A stretch of DNA of 64,000 bases from Paenalcaligenes hominis_A (lineage in GTDB: Bacteria > Pseudomonadota > Gammaproteobacteria > Burkholderiales > Burkholderiaceae_B): NCBI RefSeq assembly GCF_041359055.1, contig NZ_JBGJKZ010000002.1:558001-622000 (forward strand). The letters run 5' to 3'. Shown piece after piece: positions 17,157-25,538 of the stretch; position 1 is the stretch's first letter; every line of letters begins with the position of its first letter. Below the pieces are notes generated by a model. That model was not told where the DNA came from. It saw only the letters and a list, made by a program, of their open reading frames with translations, and did not search any database. A program made the translations under genes and the position numbers.

Positions 17157-17280
17157 GTTTTCCTCTCTGGTGCGGTAGCACCCGTATGCCTCGCAGAGCA
17201 AGCGTGTCGTCGAGCTACAGCGAGTCGATCAGGTGTTGGGGGACGACAAGCACAGCTTGTGGGCCCACAACACACATCTT
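17157..17280. other. Candidate origin of transfer (oriT), palindrome-rich
   Basis: Immediately upstream of the TraJ-like gene lie GGTGC-GGTA-GCACC (17169-17182), CAAGC-ACA-GCTTG (17247-17259) and the perfect 14-bp palindrome TTGTGGGCCCACAA (17257-17270), with GTGTTGGG/CCCACAACAC around them. RP4-type oriT regions have such inverted repeats next to traJ. I could not identify a nic consensus with certainty. Confidence 0.5.
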
Positions 17281-17340
17281 GCCATCAGATTCAGTGCAAT
17301 TATGTGCAACTCTCCAATGTCTAAAGCCTGTTTTTCACCA

Positions 17341-17430
17341 AATCGCAATAAATCGCATAAGATCGCATTAAGTCGCGTTTAATCGCATTTGTTCGCATAT
17401 GTTCGCATTTCATCGCACTTAATCGCGTAC
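17341..17430. repeat. Nine-copy 10-bp tandem array with TCGC core
   Basis: TCGC occurs at 17343, 17353, 17363, 17373, 17383, 17393, 17403, 17413 and 17423, exactly 10 bp apart, within a unit close to AATCGCATTT. All cores face the same side of the helix. It is a likely cooperative protein-binding array, such as a centromere-like or copy-control site of the integrated replicon; no ParR/TubR-type gene is recognised nearby. Confidence 0.85.
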
Positions 17431-17708
17431 ACCAAAAATAAAAACAGCTTCTACACTGCGATTTATTATGAATTTCTGGCATTACGTCTCAGAAGGTCTT
17501 CAAAGCAATAGATTGGTTTAGTTATTCCGTAAACCAAAGCAAACGCTCCAAATCAGGCCGTTCTGGGCTTTAAATGACCATAGCCACGCCACCCACCTTG
17601 GAAAACGAAAAAACGGCTAAAAATCTCTCCTACGCTCCTCCAAGGCCATACCTAGGTAGTTAATAGACACGAGCTCGAAGCCGCCTACGTGTAATAAGGA
17701 TAAGTTTT

Positions 17709-17741
17709 CATACATTAGGAGCCCACTTCCGTACATTGGGG
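17709..17741 (-). repeat. Two inverted-orientation iterons
   Basis: CATACATTAGGA (17709-17720) and CGTACATTGGGG (17730-17741) are reverse complements of the iteron at 16640-16714, again 21 bp apart. The rest of 17431-18080 shows no gene; AACGTT is repeated at 17997 and 18015 around a TATATATA tract. Confidence 0.75.
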
Positions 17742-18080
17742 TCCAGTGTCTCTAAGTCATACAAGCAGCTCCTTCTATGACTGTAGAAAACAACACCCTC
17801 TAACTCGAAGGTGCACTGCCTTTGCTCATCCCCTCTTCCTCCCTCTTCTTTGGAGCCTTTTATCAGATCTAACACCCACCACATAAAAACCATAATCACT
17901 CAAAGCCACCTTTTACGGAATTGGCTCTTTAAGCAGTCCTAGGAGAAAAACCCACTGTTTTCTATTTCATTTTTCATAGAGGTATTACCCCACAAAAACG
18001 TTATATATATAAAAAACGTTAATCGCGCGCGTGTTATGGTTTTTGTAAGCTATATGTTCATTGGGCTGTAGCAGTTTTAT

Positions 18081-18165
18081 GTTCCTGAAAGCACGAAGTA
18101 AGCGTTCCTAAAAGCACGATACAATCCACAGGCCCATCCCGAGTTACCCACAGCCTAAAAACACG
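18081..18165 (+). repeat. Second iteron-like set downstream of repA
   Basis: GTTCCTGAAAGCACGA (18081-18096) and GTTCCTAAAAGCACGA (18104-18119) differ by one base and are 23 bp apart; CCTAAAAACACG (18154-18165) is a weaker third copy two periods on. TTACCCACA (18144-18152) is one mismatch from a DnaA box. Adjacent to repA, this is another candidate Rep-binding origin. Confidence 0.65.
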
Positions 18166-18200
18166 TTTTTTTCAACGGCTTTTTAGTAATCAAACTCGCC

Positions 18201-19139
18201 TCAACGCCCTCTGGCTTTGCTTGATTTTTTCTCACGATGCGCAGATGGCGGTGCATGTGATCGTCCCATAAACATGTCTTTCACCTTAGCCAATTGCCCC
18301 TTAGGGCTACTAGCATAAAACGTCAGTTCATCCCGCTCAGCATCCAGCGACATTGAGTAATCTGGCAAGTTTCTTGACTCAGCTAGCGCCTTCATCTCAA
18401 ATCGAAAACGACGCAACGCACTTACACTGCCACTTTTTTGATGTAACACTGTCAACGATACGCGCCAAAGTGGCTGCCTACCGCAGTGCTTTCGTGCTAG
18501 CTCATAGATTCGTCTATCCATGGGCTTGCGCAAGCGAAAGTAGGCGTTCGATAGTGTCAGCACTCGCTTCTCCTGAACGGATCGGAATAACCACTTGGGC
18601 AAGTCCACCTCAACAGCCACCATGCGAGTCACATCTTGTGATTGCTCTACCACTCGCCAACCATCAATCAAACTAAAGCCTCTATTTTCACGCAGACCTC
18701 CTGTTTCAATGCTAGTTTCAACCACCGTCCCTTTTAATCGACGCAGCATCTCAATCATTCTCTCGTAAGCTCGGCCACTGGTATCACGATGGGTCGCCCT
18801 CAAAAAATCAAACGCAGTAAATCGAACGGTAGGAGCTATGGTACGGCCACGGTTAGCGGCTTCGATCAGCTGGCTGATGCAATAGATCCAAAGATCCTTG
18901 TCATGAATCGTCGCGCAGCCCGTTGCACCCGGCAAAACAGTGATGGTTTGTCCATTACGATCGTAGCGTCGCACCTGCGTATCTCCTGCTCGCAATGCAA
19001 AAATGGGATGCTCCATACTGGCTACATCATTTTTTGGTGCTGGATCAAGAATATCTGCGACAAGAAATGCCCTCTGCCGATCTTCAGCTGCGTCTGGCTG
19101 GATGACCACCCCACTCACTGCCTCATCGTCTGGCTTCAC
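18201..19139 (-). CDS. repA: Replication initiator protein A (RPA family)
   Basis: A 312-aa plasmid-type initiator of the family found on many proteobacterial plasmids (PF10134-like). Recognisable stretches include MEHPIFALRAGDTQVRRYDR (about 42-61), the FTAFDFLRATHRDTSGRAYE region (about 108-127), and KPMDRRIYELARKHCG (about 206-221), part of the winged-helix DNA-binding folds. Start is a GTG 29 bases after alpA, with no strong ribosome site, so a nearby start is possible. It follows alpA in one operon and is flanked downstream by iterons, consistent with an integrated replicon. Confidence 0.82.
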   Translation of the reverse strand: MKPDDEAVSGVVIQPDAAEDRQRAFLVADILDPAPKNDVASMEHPIFALRAGDTQVRRYDRNGQTITVLPGATGCATIHDKDLWIYCISQLIEAANRGRTIAPTVRFTAFDFLRATHRDTSGRAYERMIEMLRRLKGTVVETSIETGGLRENRGFSLIDGWRVVEQSQDVTRMVAVEVDLPKWLFRSVQEKRVLTLSNAYFRLRKPMDRRIYELARKHCGRQPLWRVSLTVLHQKSGSVSALRRFRFEMKALAESRNLPDYSMSLDAERDELTFYASSPKGQLAKVKDMFMGRSHAPPSAHREKKSSKARGR

Positions 19140-19168
19140 ACTTACACATAGTGAATAAAAACTAACGT

Positions 19169-19384
19169 CTACTCACTCGCCCCAGGGCGTAATGCACGAA
19201 TACTCGATTGTTTGCGCGACTCAATCCACGCCTCAATCTCGGCCAAATCCCACGCCACGTTGCGACTCGTCAAAACGATGCGACGAGGGAATTCACCACG
19301 TTGCTCCATGTTGTAAATTGTCCGTTCAGACAAGGGAATTATGCTGTGGAGTTTTTTGCGGTTAATGAGTATTTTGCGTTCCAT
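19169..19384 (-). CDS. AlpA-family excision/replication regulator
   Basis: A 71-aa MerR/excisionase-type helix-turn-helix protein. The AlpA signature is clear: IPLSERTIYNMEQRGEFPRR, then RNVAWDLAEIEAWIESRK. AlpA proteins regulate integrases or replication genes of P4-like islands. A strong ribosome site (GAAGGAGC) precedes the ATG. It is the first gene of an alpA-repA operon, divergent from the zinc/HTH gene at 19494. Confidence 0.88.
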   Translation of the reverse strand: MERKILINRKKLHSIIPLSERTIYNMEQRGEFPRRIVLTSRNVAWDLAEIEAWIESRKQSSIRALRPGASE

Positions 19385-19493
19385 CGTATTTGCTCCTTCG
19401 TATCAATCAGTTGCCTGACGATACTTGCCAATGCTTGTATGGATGCGCAAAGTTGTTAGAATAAAGTTGAGATCACAGCCGAGCAGCGCCTTC

Positions 19494-20336
19494 ATGAAAA
19501 AGCTGAACTTCGACCCCATTTATCAAGAAACCAAGCGAGTCACTAAAACCTCATCTGCGCGTATTCAAGCCAAATTGAATGACCCGTGCTCATGGTGCTT
19601 TTGTGAGCTGTGTTGGCGCACAACGGAATACTCAACTAACGTGGATTCGCCCCAAGTCATAAAACGACTGCTTCGTGGCAACGCAAAAATCGTCGATGTA
19701 ACGCCCACAATGAGGGAAGCCGCTCGCAAAAAAGCGGACATCATAGTGGAACGCTATGAGAAAGCCTTAAAAGGTGAACTAGGACGCTACACAGCATCCC
19801 GCCTCTATAGCCAATACTGTGACGTGATTGATATGCGAAACGACCGCTCTGTCGAGGGCTTTAGAGATTGTGTGGAACGGATAGCCCTGTATCAGGAATG
19901 GGCAAAACATGGCGAGCTAGCTTGGAACACCCGCAAGCCCGGACAAGATGATAAAGCGGCAAAACCAAGCAAGCTGTATTGCGAAATGCACAACCCTAGA
20001 CGAAGCGATGAAGCCCGACGCGCCTATCAGCGCGACCGACGATTCATGGCCGAGTATGAAAGCCTAATGGAAGCCATCTGGTCGCAAGGCATCAACACTA
20101 TGTTTTTATCGCCTTGGGATATTGAGGCACACGCGTACGTACGACGAGAGGCTTATAGGCTGCTTCAAGAGGCTAAGGCTCCTAGAGCAACTGCGAGCAC
20201 CATTCAAGAGCTTCTAGATCAAGGTATGAATCAATCTGAAGTTGCACAGGATCTAGGGATATCACGGCAAGCAGTATCGGCGGCTATAAAGAGACGGAAT
20301 CTTGGAAAAGGGCGCTTACATGAGCATTTCAATTAA
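19494..20336 (+). CDS. Island protein with Cys cluster and C-terminal HTH
   Basis: A 280-aa protein of no family I can name. It has a Cys-rich N-terminal cluster (C32, C35, C37, C40: PCSWCFCELCW), a later CEMH (C163/H166) that may complete a zinc site, a basic middle, and a C-terminal helix-turn-helix (about 240-272, NQSEVAQDLGISRQAVSAAIKR). It is therefore probably DNA-binding. It diverges from alpA-repA, so control of replication or maintenance is plausible. The frame extends to a TTG at 19425; the ATG at 19494 is preferred though its ribosome site is weak. Confidence 0.7.
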   Translation: MKKLNFDPIYQETKRVTKTSSARIQAKLNDPCSWCFCELCWRTTEYSTNVDSPQVIKRLLRGNAKIVDVTPTMREAARKKADIIVERYEKALKGELGRYTASRLYSQYCDVIDMRNDRSVEGFRDCVERIALYQEWAKHGELAWNTRKPGQDDKAAKPSKLYCEMHNPRRSDEARRAYQRDRRFMAEYESLMEAIWSQGINTMFLSPWDIEAHAYVRREAYRLLQEAKAPRATASTIQELLDQGMNQSEVAQDLGISRQAVSAAIKRRNLGKGRLHEHFN

Positions 20337-20428
20337 GGCTACCAGACGGAAACCCTCAACCCACAACCCACAACGATCCATTGAGGACTGTTATATTCAA
20401 ACCACTCACATTGACTGTCTAAACAGCC

Positions 20429-20893
20429 CTATTGAACTTTTAGGTGTTTAAAATCTGCCGCTGTAAGCGATGAACGTCTAACCAAATTACGTGATAACAT
20501 ATCTTGCCGAATAGCAGCTACAAACTCAGCCATGGCCTTTTCCTTCTGTTCGTCGGGATACGCTGTAGCGGAGTGGACTGTTTCCAAAAATGCGTAGCCT
20601 TTGCGAATAACATCATCTGGACAGTAGAGCCATGCTATGTTGAGCTGGTTCAGGAAATCATTTTTCAATTGCGGCGCGTTTTCAGCCCCAACATAGAAAC
20701 CTCTTAACGAACTTAACAGCTCCTTATAGCTCGCCTCTTTTCTCCGATATTGATCAGCAACTCGCTGCCGCCACTCGTTCACGAACCAAGCAACAGTAGC
20801 ACTGACCAACGGCAAAGCAAGCCCCCAAAAGTCTGGAGAGGAGATAACTTCCTTAATAAAAATCATAGTCTCAATTTTGGATTGCATAGACAT
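20429..20893 (-). CDS. Hypothetical membrane-anchored protein
   Basis: A 154-aa protein with one hydrophobic segment near residues 22-38 (FWGLALPLVSATVAWFV) and a long helical cytoplasmic part with basic stretch EWRQRVADQYRRKEASYKEL. No family is recognised; similar anchors with a soluble helical tail are common in islands. The ATG at 20893 is preferred over an upstream TTG. It lies between the HTH gene and integrase remnants. Confidence 0.6.
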   Translation of the reverse strand: MSMQSKIETMIFIKEVISSPDFWGLALPLVSATVAWFVNEWRQRVADQYRRKEASYKELLSSLRGFYVGAENAPQLKNDFLNQLNIAWLYCPDDVIRKGYAFLETVHSATAYPDEQKEKAMAEFVAAIRQDMLSRNLVRRSSLTAADFKHLKVQ

Positions 20894-21032
20894 GTTCAAT
20901 CATTAATCACTTTATATTAAAACTAGTGTAGTTCGTCTAAAGCTGTATTGATCCAACTGAACCTGCTCAAATGAAGATGCGGACATTACAATCTCACTTT
21001 TATCCGCCCTACAATATAATTACAATTGTAGC

Positions 21033-21830
21033 TCAGCGAACACTCCCAGCCGTCCACCCATCAATCATATCCGCCCAATCCTGCAACATTTCAGCTCTCT
21101 GTTCCCTATACTCCGCCTTGTTGTACACCGCTCTCACGTCACGTTGTTCGTGCACTAGGCACTTTTCAATCCAATCCGTGTTGGACTCTGCCTCATGCAA
21201 CAAGGTGCTCGCGGTACGTCTTAAATCATGTGGCCCAAACTTCGCTAGCGACTGCCCTTCCTTTTGGGCCAGTCGGTAGGTTAAGGTCAGCACCTGATTC
21301 AGCGTCGCGCTGCTCATGGGTTTATCAGTATCATAGCGGGATGGCAGAACGTATTCCGACCCGCCCGCAAAAGTTTTTAATGCAATGAAGATATCCAAGG
21401 CCTGTCGGGATAAGAACACCAAATGAGGATTACGGCGTTTCATGCGCTCTTTGGGGATGGTCCAGAGTGCTTCGGTGAAGTTGATCTCGCTCCATGTGGC
21501 ATTGGTCAGCTCACTCTTGCGCACCATGGTCAACAATAAGAGCTTGGCGGCGGCTCGTATAGAGGGAGATGTACCGATTCTTTCTATGTATTGATACATC
21601 AGGCCAATTTCTTCTGGTGTTAAGGCCCGGTCGCGCGGTTCAAATCGGGCAATACTGGCTGGACGTACTAGCTCTGCCGGATTCTCTACTTTTTGGCCGC
21701 GTTCAATCGCCCAGCGGAAGATTTGCAGCACCAACTCACGTGCGTGCACGGCGGTTACCGGTGCGCCTAACTATAGACAGACCGGCGTATATCTCGTGTG
21801 GAAGCTATCAAACAGCGCCTGATACAGCAT
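21033..21830 (-). pseudogene. P4-type tyrosine integrase remnant, N-terminus lost
   Basis: The open part (21033-21749) encodes the catalytic half: Arg in MVRKSELTNATW, HDLRRTASTLLHE, then VHEQRDVRAVYNKAEY with the nucleophile Tyr region. Upstream (21750-21830) another frame reads STRDIRRSVY, matching STRDMRRSVY of the integrase at 22691, but the 30 or so residues between that and GAPVTAVHA are deleted and a stop intervenes. The DUF4102-type N-terminal arm-binding domain is gone. It is a paralogue, not a piece, of the other integrase, since both cover the same central region. Confidence 0.85.
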
Positions 21831-21986
21831 TACCCTAATCATATTGCCTCAAGAGCGTCTGTGTTAAATCGATCAGGTCATCTAACAAGGCACTATCTAT
21901 ACTAGCTTTTTCCTCTGCTTCTTACACAACATTCCATAGGACAGTTGCGGCACAAACTTAGATAGCGGTGTATCTACTGCTAGTTA

Positions 21987-22409
21987 TTAACCCTCACCCC
22001 AAGGGTTAATAACTTTCAATCCCGCTGCTTCAAACGGGCTGGTATCTCTTGTCGCAACAATAAAACCGCCTTCGTGTGCTGTTGCTGCTATTACTGCATC
22101 TGCAGCGGCAATGCCGCTACCGGACTTTTTAGCAGTTGCAAGTACCTCTGCATAAGCTCTGGTACATGACATATCAAATGGCAACACTCGCCCTGCAAAC
22201 AACGGCAACAGCCTTTCTTCAATCCTTGAGCTAAGCAGTTTTTTGCGCTTGCCCTCCGGCATCAGCGCAACGCCTGCACGAATCTCCGCAATGGTCATTG
22301 CAGACAGATATAGGGTCTCAAGTAGCTGCTCATTTAGCCAAGCTAAAACACGCTCATCAGCCTTTGCCCGGAACTGTTCAGATAAAACATTTGTATCAAG
22401 CAGAATCAT
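21987..22409 (-). CDS. PIN-domain toxin (VapC/FitB type)
   Basis: A 140-aa PIN ribonuclease starting MILLDTNVLSE, with the expected acidic residues D5, E42, D104 and D122. Such toxins cleave RNA, often initiator tRNA or rRNA, when free of antitoxin. Its ATG overlaps the antitoxin stop by one base (TAATG), the usual coupling. It is inserted between two integrase remnants, probably stabilising the island. Confidence 0.9.
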   Translation of the reverse strand: MILLDTNVLSEQFRAKADERVLAWLNEQLLETLYLSAMTIAEIRAGVALMPEGKRKKLLSSRIEERLLPLFAGRVLPFDMSCTRAYAEVLATAKKSGSGIAAADAVIAATAHEGGFIVATRDTSPFEAAGLKVINPWGEG

Positions 22410-22660
22410 TAAAAACTCACAGCCCGTGCCGGTGAGTGGTCGCGCTCAAAACCTGCTGCCTCTTCATCAGTCAGTTTTACTTCGCGCCCTATTTCGCCCA
22501 GCAAATTGCCCAACTTGACGCGACCTTCAGGTTTTACTGCCTGCTCAAAAATGGCCAGCATTTCCGCCTGGAGTGACCTTCCGTGTTGTGCTGCCCGGAC
22601 TCGAATCGCTCTGTGTACTTCCTCGGGAACGTCCCGAACTGTTACTGCTCGCACTCTCAT
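22409..22660 (-). CDS. FitA-like ribbon-helix-helix antitoxin
   Basis: An 83-aa protein with an N-terminal ribbon-helix-helix (VRAVTVRDVPEEVHRAIRVR, then AAQHGRSLQAEMLAIFEQAV) of the FitA/Phd-like antitoxin group and a C-terminal toxin-wrapping tail (LTDEEAAGFERDHSPARAVSF). ATG 22660 is chosen because AGGAGG lies 8 bases upstream. It should neutralise the PIN toxin encoded directly after it and repress the operon. Confidence 0.88.
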   Translation of the reverse strand: MRVRAVTVRDVPEEVHRAIRVRAAQHGRSLQAEMLAIFEQAVKPEGRVKLGNLLGEIGREVKLTDEEAAGFERDHSPARAVSF

Positions 22661-22690
22661 AATCAAACCCTCCTAATGCAGTCTATGCTT

Positions 22691-23602
22691 TCAATTATAT
22701 GAAACGCTTTCAAAGGTGGCAAGCGCCTGCCGTGATAAAAACACCAAGTGCGGGTTACGCCTCTTCATGCGTTCCTTGGGAGTCGTCCACAGCGCTTCAC
22801 TAAAACTGATCTCGCTCCAGGTCGCATTGGTTAGCTCGCTTTTGCGCACCATGGTCAGCAACAGCAGCTTGGCCGCCGCACGATTTGTTGGGCTTGTAAC
22901 CACCCGCTCCATGTACTGATACATCAACCCGATTTCTTCTGGTGTCAATGCTCGGTCACGAGGCTCAAACTTAACAATTGTGGTTGGACGCACTAAATCG
23001 GCTGGATTTTCGACCTTCTGCCCTCGCTCAATTACCCAGCGGAACACTTGCATCATGATTTCGCGCACATGAACGGCGGTGGCCGGTGCCCCTCGCTCGA
23101 CGATGGCGTCGGTGAGTGCCCGCAAGTCCTCATGGGTAATCTCTATCAGTTTCTGATTGCCAAATCTAGACAGCAGCTCGCGCTCATAGACTGAACGGCG
23201 CATATCCCGTGTGGAATCGGCCACTTGATAGCCACGTAACCACTTTTGTGCCCACGCATCGAAGGTATCAGCATCTTTGATCCGAGTTTTAGCGCGGGCT
23301 TTTTCTTTGGCCGGAAATTTACCTACGGCAATCATCTTTTTGGCTTCGCCTAGTTGCTCTCGCGCCTCGGCCAATGTGATGCCGTCTAGACCGTAGCGAC
23401 CAAAGGTGATGGTTTCTTGCCTGCCATGGATGCTGTAGTTGTAGCGAAAAGAAATGGTATCCGTGGGCGTAACAGCGATATACAGCCCATCCCTATCGTT
23501 GACTTTGTAGAGTTTCTCTTGTGGTTTTAGATTTCTTAGCTTGGTATCGGTTAGCCTTAGGGGTGGCTCCATATCCATTCTGATACCATGACTAAAAACC
23601 AC
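22691..23602 (-). pseudogene. P4-type tyrosine integrase, C-terminally truncated
   Basis: 303 residues with the N-terminal arm-binding domain (LTDTKLRNLKPQEKLYKVND, DGLYIAV), the core-binding domain and the first part of the catalytic domain, including the Arg in MVRKSELTNATWSEI. The frame then ends in unrelated ESVSYN after FLSRQALATF, so the His/Arg/His box and the Tyr nucleophile are missing. The break lies at about 22710, beside the toxin-antitoxin module, which probably came in with the rearrangement. Likely start is one of the Met codons at 23578 or 23572. It sits next to the attachment repeat, as island integrases do. Confidence 0.85.
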
Positions 23603-23753
23603 GTCAAAAATCAGAAAAAAATAATTAAAAACAAGGTACTATGATTTTTCAACACCATGAGACAGAAAGTAAACCTCACATGGTATTTACTTTAATCATG
23701 GCATCAACAGTTCATAACACCAAGTTTCATACCACAAATAAATTGTACTTGAG

Positions 23754-23857
23754 GCTGCCAAACGGTGCCAGATCGTGCCAGACACAAATACAAAAAAGCC
23801 CGCAATTACGCGGGCTTAGTGGCTTTTTATGCCATCAGATGCCTAGCCGTGCCAGAC
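23754..23857 (+). repeat. Repeated GTGCCAGA motifs near the attachment site
   Basis: GTGCCAGA occurs at 23765, 23775 (10 bp apart) and 23849, with a weaker CTGCCAAA at 23754. Between the integrase and the att core, these could be integrase arm-type sites. The third copy lies in the spacer that differs from the left att copy. Confidence 0.4.
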
Positions 23858-23876
23858 GCGGGATTATTCCCACTCA
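23792..23876. repeat. Right attachment-site direct repeat at the guaA 3' end
   Basis: Partner of 11784-11868. It contains the bidirectional terminator of guaA (23792-23828) and overlaps the last codons and stop of guaA (23864-23876), so the insertion left guaA intact. Confidence 0.88.
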
Positions 23877-25450
23877 ATCGTCGCAGGCGGTTTGCTGGAT
23901 ACGTCGTAGGTGACGCGATTAATGCCGCGTACTTCGTTGATAATGCGGCCTGAGACACGTTTTAGCAATGAGTAAGGCAATTCGGCCCAATCGGCAGTCA
24001 TGAAATCAGAGGTTTCTACGGCACGTAGTGCAACCACGTACTCGTAAGTGCGGGCGTCGCCCATCACGCCAACGCTTTTTACTGGTAAGAAAACAGTAAA
24101 AGCTTGCGAAGTCAGTTCGTACCAATTTTTGCCTGTGGCTTCGTCAACGGTGTTGCGAAGCTCTTCGATGAAGATCGCATCGGCTTGGCGGAGTAAGTCG
24201 GCGTATTCTTTTTTCACTTCACCTAAAATACGTACCCCTAAACCTGGGCCTGGGAACGGATGACGGTAGACCATTTCGGCGGGTAGACCGAGCGCAATGC
24301 CTAGTTTACGTACTTCGTCTTTAAATAGCTCGCGCAAAGGCTCAAGCAAGGATAGGTTTAAGGTTTCTGGCAAGCCGCCAACGTTGTGGTGAGATTTAAT
24401 TCCAGTGGCTTTGCCAGATTTGGCTGCCGCGGACTCGATCACGTCAGGATAAATCGTACCTTGGGCTAACCATTTGGCATCGGTTTGTTTAAGGGCTTCG
24501 GCTTGGAAAATCTCAACAAACTCTTTGCCAATAATTTTGCGTTTGGCTTCAGGGTCGGTTACGCCAGCCAGTTTACCCATGAATTGGTCGCTAGCATCGA
24601 CGTGAACAATGTTCATACCGAAGTGCTCGCCAAACATGGCCATGACCTGTTTGCCTTCGTTCAAACGTAACAAGCCGTGGTCAACAAACACGCAAGTTAG
24701 TTGGTCACCAATAGCGCGATGAATAAGTGCAGCAGCAACGGAGGAGTCCACCCCACCGGATAAGCCTAATATGACATGATCGGAGCCCACTTGCTCACGG
24801 ATGGAAGCGATGGCTTCTTCGACGTAGTCAGGCATATTCCAGTCGCCTTCGCAGCCGCAGATATCACGGACAAAACGCTCAAAAATAGCCGGGCCTTGTT
24901 TGGTATGAGTGACCTCTGGGTGAAATTGCACACCATAAAAGCGACGTGTTTCGTCTGCCATGCCAGCATAAGGACAAGAGGCGGTGGAGGCCATGACGCT
25001 AAAGCCTTCGGGCAAAGCGGTAACTTGGTCGCCGTGAGACATCCATACATTTAACATGCCATAGCCTTCGGGAGTCTCAAAGTCTTGGATGTCTTTTAAG
25101 AGCGCAGTATGACCATGGGCACGGACTTGAGCGTGGCCGAACTCGCGGCGCTCGGCTTGTTCTGTTTTGCCACCTAGGTGCAATGCCATGGCTTGCATAC
25201 CATAACAAATGCCTAAAACCGGTACGCCTAAATCAAAGACAGCAGCAGGAACCTGTAGTGCATCGTCAGCATAGACAGATGCGTGACTGCCCGACAAAAT
25301 CACCCCTTTTAAATTGGGCTGACTGCGCAAGAACTCATCACTGACATCGCCAGGATGGATTTCGCAATAGGCACCGGCTTCGCGAATGCGACGTGCAATG
25401 AGCTGTGTAACTTGTGACCCGTAGTCAAGAATAAGAATGCGTTGGTGCAT
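23864..25450 (-). CDS. guaA: GMP synthase (glutamine-hydrolysing)
   Basis: Aminates XMP to GMP. The 528-aa protein has a class I glutamine amidotransferase domain (Cys in GICYGMQA, His/Glu in QFHPEVTH), an ATP-pyrophosphatase domain with the PP-loop LSGGVDSSVAAAL, and the GMP synthase C-terminal dimerisation domain ending PPATIEWE. It follows guaB in the purine cluster. Its last codons are duplicated at the far end of the island, showing that the gene's 3' end is the integration site. Confidence 0.98.
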   Translation of the reverse strand: MHQRILILDYGSQVTQLIARRIREAGAYCEIHPGDVSDEFLRSQPNLKGVILSGSHASVYADDALQVPAAVFDLGVPVLGICYGMQAMALHLGGKTEQAERREFGHAQVRAHGHTALLKDIQDFETPEGYGMLNVWMSHGDQVTALPEGFSVMASTASCPYAGMADETRRFYGVQFHPEVTHTKQGPAIFERFVRDICGCEGDWNMPDYVEEAIASIREQVGSDHVILGLSGGVDSSVAAALIHRAIGDQLTCVFVDHGLLRLNEGKQVMAMFGEHFGMNIVHVDASDQFMGKLAGVTDPEAKRKIIGKEFVEIFQAEALKQTDAKWLAQGTIYPDVIESAAAKSGKATGIKSHHNVGGLPETLNLSLLEPLRELFKDEVRKLGIALGLPAEMVYRHPFPGPGLGVRILGEVKKEYADLLRQADAIFIEELRNTVDEATGKNWYELTSQAFTVFLPVKSVGVMGDARTYEYVVALRAVETSDFMTADWAELPYSLLKRVSGRIINEVRGINRVTYDVSSKPPATIEWE

Positions 25451-25538
25451 GATAACTTTGTAGAGGTAGATGAAAATCGGCCAAGCCGCATGAGGCAGCC
25501 TGGCCGATTAAAGCATTAAGTACAAAAACTAAACGCGT

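Larger units (their letters stand above)
11869..23876. mobile_element. Genomic island (integrated plasmid-like element) at guaA
   Basis: A 12-kb element bounded by the direct repeats. It encodes a nuclease-NTPase, a recombinase remnant, a TraJ-like relaxosome protein, RepA, AlpA, two hypothetical proteins, a toxin-antitoxin pair and two broken P4-type integrases beside the guaA junction. guaA 3' ends are a known integration hot spot. With both integrases truncated and no relaxase visible, the island looks immobile on its own. The NTPase gene is visibly GC-richer than the flanking chromosome. Exact crossover within the repeats is uncertain. Confidence 0.85.

Noticed and set aside
17161..17280. 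A firm nic site of the IncP type in the candidate oriT
   Set aside because: No clear ATCCTG-type sequence was found, so only a region and not a nic position is reported.
17708..17899. A 63-aa leftward frame ending PNVRKWAPNV
   Set aside because: Its end is again translated iterons; the rest has no known domain or ribosome site.
21033..23602. The two integrase pieces as one gene split by the toxin-antitoxin insertion
   Set aside because: Both pieces contain the same central segment (about 110 residues from the VENPA(E/D)LVRP region to FLSRQAL) with many differences, so they are paralogues.
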